DNA from: Cercozoa sp. M6MM
Lineage: Eukaryota > Endomyxa: Ascetosporea
Strand: one strand, 5' to 3'
Assembly (NCBI GenBank): GCA_040357565.1
Contig: JBDODJ010000139.1
DNA: 28,385 nucleotides
Shown: positions 16,324 through 25,949 of the stretch, one piece after another
Position numbering within the stretch: the first letter of the stretch is position 1
Layout of the letters: each line of letters begins with the position of its first letter
The notes under the pieces: model-generated
Databases searched by the model: none
What the model was told of the DNA's origin: nothing
Seen by the model: the letters and a program-made list of their open reading frames with translations, nothing else
Made by a program: the position numbers and the translations under genes

Positions 16324-18712
16324 ATGGCTGCCAGACTCAGGCTAAAGGATCGTCTCTTCACCCGACAATTCGTTGATCACGCTTGTGGCTTGTTCAAAAA
16401 GACGCACACATCATTTGATGACAAGATAGTGAAGAGAGAATGCACATCACGCACTTTTGTTGACAGTGGGCTTAAGGTTCGCTTGGAGTTGCTTGCGAAG
16501 TCGATTTCTGATTCGCTGCCAGTGAGTACGCGCGAAGCACTCGGTGTGTGCTCTACATCTTATTCTATCTCCCTTTGTGTGCATATTTATACTTTTTATT
16601 TAGAATATAAATTTATAAAAATATATAATACTGTATTCGATTGTCATTCTAGACATTCTTTGGGACGTGCAAAAGTCTGACTATTCCAAAAAGCGCAGCA
16701 TGGAATGGGTATCCATAAATGTGAATGATTTTACATCGCATTCGGGCATTCAGATTAAGTTCCCTCTAAACGTATCTATTCATATAGACAGTTGCGCCAG
16801 CGATCGTGTCGCTTAGAGGCATGCAATCGGTTGACGATCCTGAGACCTGGAGGTGCGCATCGTTTTCCAAGACTTGTTAAAGTGTCGCGTGTAAGTTACT
16901 TGTTATGTGCAGACTCTGCATGCAGCGACTGGCACAATTGTCGCAATTCTCCACGAGCGAGAACGCAGTCAGGCCTTTCCTTGCACAGCGTCCTTTGCGT
17001 GCGCTGGCGCAGGTGGATCCGTCCGTGCATATGTGATGCATCATCGAATATTGATGCCTCAGATTGGTGTAGGTAAACGAGTGGACTAGAAGTGATAACT
17101 CGCATGTGCGCCGTCTTGCCAGTGAGTGTGTGCGTCCGCGACTGCCGTGGGCAACTCGCTTGACACTCCCTATGTCGCAAGTTCTTGCCATCTTGGTATT
17201 GTCACTGCTATGTTGCAACAATATGATAGTTTCGGTCTTTGTCACACTATGTTGTTGCCTATGTAATCTCACCCGTTTGAATTTTTAGTCCATGCTGAGA
17301 CACGATGGAGCGTGCGCTGTGCGTCGCAGTGTCGCCAATTGTTTGGGCGACATTGCAAAGGATGGTAGATTTGCGGTCGTGGGTCTCATTGTATGTATGT
17401 ACCCTTGTGCCTGGATTTGTGCAGATCCCGAGTTAGTTATTGGACTGCTCAAGTTGTGGCGAGTGGACGCGCAGCACCGAGTCGATCTTGCTAGTCTAGG
17501 TACACATGCACTACATGTCATTCTTTGTGTCACTGCATGAACCTATTCTGCACAGGTGAGGAAGTGCCCTCAGCGGAGGTGTTGCTCAAGTCGCTCCAGC
17601 AGCAGCAGCACCTGCAGCACGTTGATTTTGGTTTATGCAGCAGCGACTCTGACACGTACAATGAGCTTTTTCCGGTTCTTTGTGAGCCCGATGTTGCAGA
17701 CATAGTCCCAGTGATTCCACGGAGTCAGACGATGTGGAGGATGCAGAGGAAGAGGAAGTCAACTGGATTGTGTCGAACGCAGAAATCCAGCTGGTAGAAC
17801 CTCGGCACAGCGACGACTATGACGATACCGTCAGCGACACTCCCTGTACGCTTGGTGTGCGTGTGTGTGTGTGTGTGTGTGTGTTGTTTATTGTATTGTG
17901 CTGCAGTGGGCCAGGCGGAGCATGCACTCAAGTCGGTATCATGGATTGCTTCACATGGTGTTCGTCACCTCGTCAAGAAAGGCAATCCAGACGCACTCGC
18001 TTTGGTACGTCGTATATCGTACTTTTCACTTCGCTTTAAACCTCGTGGGTTGTGTAGATTGGAGTGAGTCCGGCCTCAGTGGCAGTGCAAGACCTTCAGC
18101 TGTCTGCACCTTCGGTTCGCATTGGCGAGTCGATCTCCTTCACGTGCAAAGTACCAAGTCTGGCCATTGTGTAATTTTAACTTCATGTCTCGCAATTGCA
18201 GGCCAAAGTGGCACGCCGGGAGAGTGACAAAGAGTCTGTGCTTTTCCAGTATGGTACTTGGTCCTACCTTTCGCCTGTATCTGCGACCGCAATATTTATG
18301 ATTATGTATGTGTAGCCGTAGATTACGTCAAGGCGCGAGGCACATCCCGGTCGGTCTTCTTGCTGCGTCGCATGACGTTCACTGATGTCAAAGTAGGCTC
18401 TAAGCGTTCCAAGTAAGTTTTCTCCCCGTTCTCCCAGCGAATGCGCTTCATATTACCCTCGTTATCCGGTTTTGTTAGATCCCAGGTGAGCTTCGACGAT
18501 TTGGTGGAACTTGGCTGCGAACGCAAGTACAACTTGTTTTTAATTCAGTTGGTTCTGTCGCACATTTTCTTTGTTGCCGTGCGGGTAGGATGCACATGAT
18601 GACGACGCGAAAGTTGCGACCTGGTCGCCACACGCTACACGTCTTGGCCAATGGCGTAGTTCTGGCGTCAAAGCACTTTGAGCTTCTGCCTGCAGCTATC
18701 GAGCTTGAGTAA
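16324..18712 (+). CDS. AlkC-like HEAT-repeat DNA alkylation repair glycosylase with acidic insert and Ig-like C-terminus
   Basis: AlkC/AlkD proteins excise cationic alkylated bases (such as 3-methyladenine) without base flipping; AlkC adds an Ig-like C-terminal domain. Residues 1-66 (LKDRLFTRQFVDHACGLFKK, KVRLELLAKSI) match the family N-terminus. The HEAT core follows: ENAVRPFLAQRP, VRRLASECVRPRLPW, AVRRSVANCLGDIAKD, DPELVIGLL, WIASHGVRHLVKKGNPDAL. The Ig-like part follows: LQLSAPSVRIGESISFTCK, YAVDYVKARGTS, KLRPGRHTLHVLANGVVLAS. Residues about 214-297 are a Gln- and Asp/Glu-rich insert inside the HEAT core, absent from bacterial relatives as I know them. Exons: 16324-16521, 16653-16674, 16792-16852, 16913-17020, 17093-17195, 17289-17364, 17425-17499, 17556-17655, 17700-17845, 17907-18004, 18058-18150, 18202-18253, 18316-18412, 18479-18526, 18589-18712; 466 aa. 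Exons 5 and 9 have alternative in-phase acceptors at 17090 and 17712. The 22-nt exon 2 is the least certain. Confidence 0.87.
16675..16791 (+). repeat. Dispersed repeat, copy B, forming intron 2 of the AlkC-like gene
   Basis: The 117-nt intron runs from GTCTGACT to ATAGACAG. Positions 16677-16695, 16689-16715 (inverted) and 16721-16784 all have near-exact matches in 15467-15850, so almost the whole intron is made of sequence also found 1.2 kb upstream. The splice boundaries are inferred from reading frame and family similarity. Confidence 0.75.
17846..17906 (+). repeat. Short (GT)n tract in AlkC-like gene intron 9
   Basis: A GT repeat at about 17858-17884 lies just after the donor GTACGCTT. 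The intron is 61 nt, so the repeat fills nearly half of it. Confidence 0.8.
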
Positions 18713-18743
18713 CGTATGGTAAAGTATACCCCGTGCGCACAAC

Positions 18744-19001
18744 TTCTAGAACTACATCCCCTTATTCTAGAATTAGGCACTATATTCTAGAAATCTGGAG
18801 GCCTCTTGACTCCTTCAGACACTTGAACTGTGCTGACTAGGTTTCTATTTCTAGAAATAAACGAGACTAGGTTTCTATTTCTAGAAATAGGCAGGCTAAC
18901 TTAGGGGCTGCACGCACTTCTAGAAATGAATTACTTCTAAGTTTAGAAAAAATGCAAATTTCTAACACCCCCTATTTCGAGAAGTACATGTACTTCTAGA
19001 A
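18744..19001. repeat. Array of TTCTAGAA palindromes between convergent genes
   Basis: Seven exact TTCTAGAA sites start at 18744, 18765, 18785, 18849, 18879, 18918 and 18994, plus TTCGAGAA at 18976. A 30-nt tandem duplication (18835-18864 and from 18865) made two of them; the others differ in flanks. TTCnnGAA is the core arrangement of heat-shock elements, but the array lies between two 3' ends, so promoter function is not obvious. Confidence 0.8.
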
Positions 19002-19058
19002 GTTATGCGCACAACTTTCATTTCATTTGGTCACGGCCGTTTTGGAGCTACGAGGCGT

Positions 19059-20948
19059 TTAAATGTACTGCCCTGGTGCCGATGCTGGCCGTCTGTGGTT
19101 AGCGGCGGCGTAGCTGACGGGAGAGCCATAGCTCGCGCTCAGTCGCGAGTAGCGGCGTTTTCGACCAGAGCGCAGCAGGTGGCCAAAGCGTCGCCAGAGG
19201 ACTAAGAGCGCCACCGAGAACACAGCAGCTATAAGCACGCAGAACGACCAAGAGCGCAAGAAAGAAACAGCGACTGCCTCTCGCGCAGATCTCGGAGCGG
19301 ACGCGGGTTTCGGTCGTGACGCTGATGACTTGCCGTTGTCAAGACTCGTGCGGAGATCAGCTCGGACATCACCGGTACCGCTGTCTAGCGCTTTCGTCGG
19401 GATGTCGCGGATTGCGGACATTTGCGGATCGTAGTTCGTCTTTCTCTCCTACCAAATCAGTTGAATCTATATTCCGCTGCGAAAGCATGGAAGTGTAGAC
19501 TGTTACCATAGCAAGTTTAAGGAGCAGTGCGAGGCCTTCGCCCATTTGTTCGGCGCGTCTCTTTCGCATCTCTCGTTGCTTCTCCTCGTCTTCATGTTGG
19601 GGCACCAGAAGTGGATCATGCCGTCGTGTTTCAGAAATTGACCTAAACAATCCTAAGTTTAGTATCAGCTACTAATGCGTGAACGTATAATTTCCTCACA
19701 CGTGCTACAGCACATGGTACCCTAAGCGCTGAGGCGCGGCGTGGTGTGCTTGTTCAACCGGTAGTGTCGTTGGCCACATTTCGAACACGCCGTCGTACAC
19801 TGGCTCCTTCTCGAGGTCAATCATCAAGTCATCGATGTCCTCAACGCTCTCTTCGGAACTTCGATGAGGTATGTGCCAGTTCCCTGGTAAATTGGTCAAT
19901 TTTTAACCATTTACATCGGCGCATACGGGGCAGGTAGTTTGTCATAAGCAAAGAACAGACCTCTAACACGTCCATCTTGTTGCAGTGATCCGAGGTATTG
20001 CACAAAAGCGCGCGCCCTCTTTCTTAATTCGGGTTCCGGCAAAGTGCTGAAGGAGTCAATCGCTTGAATTCGTGTTTTTCGAGGAAGGTAGTACTTCCGG
20101 AGCGCAATCTACGCTAATAAAAAATCAGCACCGGTCGGATCAGAATCGGTTACGCAACGTCGGACGACAACTCACTGGGACAGATATTGCTGTAACTCTT
20201 TTACCTTTGGCCAGTTCGCTCGACCTCGCAGAACGAAAAGAGATGACGACGACTCTTGTCCCCACCCACGAACTCGGTTCGTCGCGTGCCCTTTGTTTTC
20301 TCCTTCGGTGGGATTGTACAGGAACGTCAGTGTCGCGGTAAAGGCGTGTTTTGTGTTGTATTGCGTGTAGCGACCTGCCAAGAAATTGGATTTATTTCGT
20401 TGTCGTAAAATGTTGTGAGCGAGGGCTTCAAGGTTCTCCGTGTGTGCAATTGTACCTGCCCAGGCACCATCGACAAACCCGATTCCTTTTGCACTCAACT
20501 CTTCGCGTAAACGGGGATCTGTTTGAGCGTTCCGCAACCACGCAGTTGCCCTACATTTGTTTCACCAAAACAGGAAGGCCAATCCACACGAACCATTCAT
20601 CACGGTGGTCAGTACTGGGCAAAGTTGTCGCGAATAAAGTCATCTCCACGAAACGGATACGATCTTTGAGCCACCTACAACCGTGTGTTCCGTGTTCCAT
20701 TCACTCAGGATATTGTATGGTGAAGACACAAATACGCCAAGGATATCGTCTGATTTCTGGCTCATTAGGTACTTGCCCAGCTGCACGTTCGGTTGATCTG
20801 GAGTACCTGTGTTGGTGCTCTCTGGCTCCTCAGCGAGAGTACCGCGCGGACTTGGACCATCAGCCAAAACCGGCGCCGACGACACTGACAACACAAAGAT
20901 AGTGAGAAGTGCCACTGGCCCGGTGAGCCTAAGTCGCGAAGCTGGCAT
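19059..20948 (-). CDS. Putative type I single-pass membrane protein of unknown function
   Basis: I do not recognise this protein. The start MPASRLRLTG is followed by a hydrophobic run (PVALLTIFVLSVSSAPVLA) that looks like a signal peptide with cleavage after VLA. A second hydrophobic helix lies at about residues 397-419 (SFCVLIAAVFSVALLVLW) and is followed by an Arg-rich tail ending APGQYI. The lumenal part includes KHAFTATLTFLYNPTEGE, RVRGWGQESS, an acidic segment (SVEDIDDLMIDLEKEP) and a charged helix (EDEEKQREMRKRRAEQM). Exons from the 5' end: 20807-20948, 20650-20749, 20176-20550, 19961-20046, 19721-19883, 19507-19642, 19059-19448; 1,392 nt, 463 aa, all in phase. The long third exon may hide a further intron of a multiple of three (from GTACAATT to CTTGGCAG). 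It is far less intron-dense than its neighbours. Confidence 0.65.
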
Positions 20949-21428
20949 CTGTCGCAATTATTTTTCTTGAACAGTGGTAGCTATGCCTCCTACGGCTCCT
21001 GTAAACAGCAGGAAGCAAATCAAGTGACGTTGGATGCTGCGAAAAGTCCGAAGCACCCGCAGGAAAGGCAAAGTTAGAGATGTTGATACTCGGTGACTTG
21101 AGTGATATGGTCCGATACATTAGCTTTAGATTGAGCAGTTAGCCTAGTTGGCACAGTCTCAGGACACAAGGCTTGATATCAAGGCAATATCAAGGGGCAA
21201 AGCTAGCTCGCTTCGCTGGCGTTGCCGGCTTAAAAAATCTCCTACCCTAACGACTAGGCATCCACCGCTCAGTTGTTTTGAATAGAACCATCAATCGGAA
21301 CTACTTACGTTCGTTGGTTTCATGCATACAAGACTCAACAAACTCGAACCATCAATCGAATCAAATTCATCCGGCACTGCATCAAATAACCAAACTCAGA
21401 CGGTCCGGTAGCACCAAACTCGCGTTGA
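20949..21428. other. Intergenic region between two minus-strand genes
   Basis: This 480-nt stretch carries the 3' flank of GUF1 and the upstream region of the membrane-protein gene. A short direct repeat (AACCATCAATCG at about 21287 and 21346) is visible. No gene or RNA is supported. Confidence 0.5.
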
Positions 21429-23103
21429 CTACTCGAGACCACCGAGTACTCGGTTGAAGTCATCCTGCAACACGTGCGCATGTCGGTAGATTGCTTCCCT
21501 TATTCCACATAAAGCAGGATATACTTGAGACAGCGCAACGCTTCCTATTTGCTTCATCTTGGCCTTTCCTTTCTGTTAAAAACAAAACGCGAATTAGTGA
21601 GTTCGAGTCAGCTTAAACAGCAGCAGAAAAAACCTTCTGCTTATCGAGCAGCTTGCGCTTTCGCGAGTTATCGCCACCACCGACTGTCTTGCCGGCTTTT
21701 TCCTGCGTGTAGGATCGAGATCAGCAAACGCATTACCAAGTCGCGTTAAGAGTCATTCACAGCAAGTCAACGTACAAGCACGTTCTTGCGGAACGCCTTG
21801 ATGGTCTCGGCCGCAACAATTCGAGTCCCCACTGCTGCTTGCAGTCGCACCTATAACAACAACCCTTTTACGTGTCGGAAATAAGCAACGTGACTTCATT
21901 TGAAAAGGTGTACCTCAAACAACTGTCGTGAGATGACGTCCTTCAACTTCATGCAACTGTGAAAAAGTATCAAACAGCACATACATATTTATATATATAA
22001 AGAGAGAGAAAGCACAGTTCCTTGCCGACATCATGCGCGTGCTTCTTCACCAAAAGCATCGACAGTGCATCGATCGGTTCCTTGTTGACCAATAGTCGCA
22101 GGCACACCACGTCGGCATCCTGCCCAACAGAAAAGAGGTTTAGACTCGCACACCAGCGCACACAGGTACCAAAACTCACCTCATAGCCATCGTCCTCATA
22201 GTCGAAGGACGCCATTCCTCTCGTCAGCGATTTGAGAGGGTCGTAGAAATCCCTCACAACCTGGTATCCATGTCAAACACGTAGACACAACTCCTTTTGA
22301 GAGTGAGGTAGAGAGGGAGAGAGAAGGGAGGGCCAAGTATACCTGAGCAAGCGGAAAACGGAACCGCATGATGACCCGGTCACTGTCGAGGAAGCTGAAC
22401 TCCTGTTCCAAAGGAAACACTTCCAGTGCAGTTTTAGACACACTGAGTTATAGTTTAAAAATGATACAAGCTGCTCGCCTTCGCGCGATGCAAAGAAACG
22501 CATGAGAGCGCCCACAAACTCCTTCGGCGCAATCGTCGTCGACTTGACCTGTAGAGATACTGATAGAATTAAAAAACACCCCACAGGCGCAAGTGACGGA
22601 ACCATTGGCTGTCGGAAGCGTTCAACACCCGCCTTATGTTCGGGCATGTGCTCCACCGAGGAAAGCACTTTGACCACTCGGTGACCTTCGTCATCCTGTG
22701 AACATATCACAATTTCACTACTGCGTCCGGGCTACTGCAAGGCAAGGACAGTACCAGGTCCAAAGAATCGTGCTCTTGTCGCATGATCGCTTGAAAAGGC
22801 ACCGTTGGCGCCGTCACAAGCACCTGGAAAGAAAGTAATGCACTCAAACACGGGGGTGGGGACAGACGCACCTCGGCACCAAACTCGTCACGCAAGCGCT
22901 GCTTGAACACGTCCATACTGCTCGATTGAAACATGCATGCACTTGCACCAAGTAAACAGACAACACAACAACGTGGCCTACTGGAGAACGCCGAGAAAGC
23001 CGCAGCGGAAGCCACTGCCGAGAGCACCAGAGCTCTCCGAGGCCACAGTGACCTATGTGTATGGTGTGTGTGTGCGTGCGTGCGTGTGTGTGTGTGTGTG
23101 TGT

Positions 23104-23138
<35 letters not shown>

Positions 23139-24629
23139 ACACGCATCAAGAAAACCAACAAGCGGATGAAAAACATTGTACCGAATTATCGTTGAGGGAT
23201 AGTTTTTCTATGGCATCTCTCAGGTCGTCGAATGCTGCCGAGTCCTGTCTCCAGCAACAAGAGAAAGAGGTGACACGTATGCACACGAAACGAGACGCAG
23301 TACCACTGGGTACAACGACGAGTACACCATCGGCTTGGCCTCCTTGAAACCCGCGCACGGTGTCTATCCAGAGTGACTGCGTGCGGCAACAAGAGAGAAA
23401 AGACAGAAAAGCTTCGAATACAAAAAGTACCACGTCATCGCGTTTCGGAGGTGCGGGTCTTGGTTCCTACAGCACGCGCGTATCCACCGTTTTAACAAAA
23501 CCTTGAAACACGCATACCTCAAGGATGAGACGCATTAGTTCCGAGCCTTGCTTTGCGCCGTTCTTGGTGACTTGACTGTGCAGGTAGAACGTGTCACCTG
23601 CAAACACGTGCACATTGAAGTGAGTGATACAGCAACCAAGGACAGATGGAAAGACACCTAGCCGCACGTCACGTGTACTGCGAATGTTGGCGACAAGTGC
23701 GCCCACCTGGCCGGCTCTTAGTCTGTACGAACAGGTAGAGACACAGTTGTCAAGTCAAAGACGGTTAAAACGCTACCTATCAACACGCATGGGCGGTTCT
23801 GAACCACCACGCAGCACGTGAATTTCTTGCACCGTGTGCGAAGACTTCAGGCATACAAACAGACAGTCGTGGCATGTACTTATCCTCAGCTCTCGCATAA
23901 AACTACCTGTCCGTGCCACGACTTAATGGTGTCACCACGACGCAATTCGCCGTCCTAAACAGAACAGGATTGCAGATTACAATGGCGTGGTTGAACTAAG
24001 TGAAGGGAGCAGGTGTAAGAAAACCTCGATGCAGACGAGTAAGATGGCGCCGCGGTGCCGATCGTACCATGAGTCCACGGCACGTGCACTTCACCCACAA
24101 AACCCGCTGCATCTTGCACAAGCCATTAAAAACAGTGTTGCTCGAAGTACCGTAGAATGCCACGCTCACGATCGCCGTTTTCGTCTTGTGGGGCCGGCAA
24201 TTTCCTATCATCAAGAGATGCGTAACAACACACCTAGCAACAGACACAGTAAGGTGTGTTGTACTTGATAACGGCATCCAGCACGTCCGTCATGCCGATG
24301 CCACTCTACCCAACCAAAGTAAACAGATGCACAAAAGCAAAGACTCGCTAAGGAGATTAAAACTCACCTTCGCCGAACACAAAATGGCGTCATCGCCATC
24401 GAATCCAAGAATCTCTTGCAGCTGCTCGATCGACTTTTCAACATTTGCTGTTTGCAAGTCCACCTGTGTTTGGTTGGCGGTTGCACGTCGCTCACAGTCT
24501 ACAGAAGCACTACGAAAGAGGTTGCTACCTTGGTGAGCACGGGCACAATGTCGAGTTCTTCCATAAGAGCGAGTCTGTCTCACAGTAGTTTAGATCCGGA
24601 CAGACGCAGCTCAGCGCGAGAGAGAGAGG

Positions 24630-24681
<52 letters not shown>

Positions 24682-25571
24682 GAGAGATAGGGAGGAAGGA
24701 AGGGAGGAAGGGAGGGAGGGAGGGAACGAGAGAGAGGGAGGAAGAGTACTCGTAGTTCGCCATCGTTTGTGCCTCAACACCTTGTCCTGCGAGCACATTG
24801 ACCCGTCTACGCAAACTTGGGTGAGCATAAAACACAAAACGATACCTGCATCGACGAGGAGGAGAGCGCCGTCACATGCAGCAAGTGAGCGCGAAACCTC
24901 GTACGAGAAATCGACGTGACCTGGCGTGTCGATGAGGTTCTACATGTAGGAAAAGTTGATACAAACGTACCGAACTGAACTCAACAGAACAAACACAATA
25001 CCAAAAGGTAGGGGAATTCAGGCGATTCTGGGTGTCTTCTCACAAACATGCATACGCTACACCACAAGGCTGATATGGGCCAAAGATACCTCAGCAGCAT
25101 TGATGCCGTCTGTGCCTTAACCGTGATGCCGCGTTCCATCTAAAGCAGAATTGTGCTTTGTTCCCTTGTGCTTGCCAATGGAACGTGCACATGGTTACCT
25201 CGACTTGTAGCGTGTCCAGCGACTGCGAACGGTGGTCTGCGTGCGCAATGTTACCAGCGAACTGGAGCAGCGCATCGCTGAGCGTCGACTTGCCTGCATC
25301 ACGTACATGATGAAAAGGTGTACCCACGCGCCGACTTTTCATTCTAAATGCACTTACCATGATCAATGTGTGCAATAATGGCAAAGTTGCGCATGCGATC
25401 CGAAGTGACACTGTCGAACACTTTGCGCGCCTCTTCCTGCCTCAAGAAAACGACATCATTAACATAACGAGCCTTTACTCTGGCTACCTCATTGTCGACA
25501 TTCAAAAGCGACTGTGCCGGCCATTTTTCGGGTCTGTTGTGATGAAGGAAATTGATCGACAAGATTGACAT
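21429..25571 (-). CDS. GUF1: Mitochondrial translation factor GUF1 (LepA/EF4 GTPase)
   Basis: GUF1 is the mitochondrial form of LepA, a GTPase acting on the mitoribosome during elongation. The model has 687 aa. Seen in order: G1 [12 protein letters not shown], switch [13 protein letters not shown]3 [12 protein letters not shown]4 as LTKVD rather than NKxD, G5 CSAKSGIG. Later come [87 protein letters not shown] and C-terminal [20 protein letters not shown], ending LGGLE. The first 28 residues ([14 protein letters not shown]) may target mitochondria. Exons from the 5' end: 25488-25571, 25358-25436, 25199-25293, 25090-25139, 25002-25035, 24846-24939, 24750-24786, 24529-24574, 24368-24463, 24265-24305, 24151-24204, 24025-24088, 23907-23954, 23777-23844, 23658-23722, 23518-23597, 23431-23466, 23304-23363, 23182-23244, 22982-23052, 22872-22917, 22755-22823, 22603-22695, 22468-22548, 22343-22402, 22180-22260, 22016-22119, 21914-21956, 21782-21850, 21634-21702, 21525-21572, 21429-21464; 2,064 nt. 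Confidence 0.95.
23053..23181 (-). repeat. (TG)n microsatellite in GUF1 intron 19
   Basis: TG repeats with TGCG variants run from about 23062 to 23138 on the plus strand, so the GUF1 transcript carries CA here. The intron is 129 nt. Confidence 0.88.
24575..24749 (-). repeat. (GA)n/(GGAA)n purine tract in GUF1 intron 7
   Basis: GAGA repeats followed by GGAGGAAGGAAG-type repeats run from about 24618 to 24746 on the plus strand, giving a long pyrimidine tract in the GUF1 transcript. The intron is 175 nt. Confidence 0.88.
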
Positions 25572-25949
25572 TAATTGAGATTACGCAGCAGAAAACGGCC
25601 TGCGCACGAGAAAAGCACGCCGCCTCACAAAACTCTGCATTCGAAGCACACGCGTGCGCAATCTTTAAACGCACAGGGGTACTTGCTATTATTTTGGCTC
25701 AATGTGAATTTTTGGACGGCTGCAGTCAGCTACAGTACTGTACTCAGAGCTGCTGAAATATAATTGTTGACAGTACAGTATCATCTTCTTCAGTCTTTTA
25801 AGTCTGCTGCACAGTGTCCATCTGTCCTCTGTGGTAGGTATTGTACATCTACATTTCAGAGTAACCCTTCTGCTGTGCTTTAAAACAGTTTTTCTTTTTT
25901 TAAACTTGTGGAACCAAGAACCTCCCTTATAGTACAGCGCAGTAAAACA
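25572..25949. promoter_or_regulatory. Divergent intergenic region, likely two-way promoter for GUF1 and the amidase gene
   Basis: The two start codons (25571 minus, 25950 plus) are 378 nt apart and point away from each other. The region holds a perfect 12-nt palindrome TACAGTACTGTA at 25731-25742 and a related CAGTACAGTA at 25771-25780, then a T-rich stretch. Promoter function is inferred from layout only. Confidence 0.5.
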
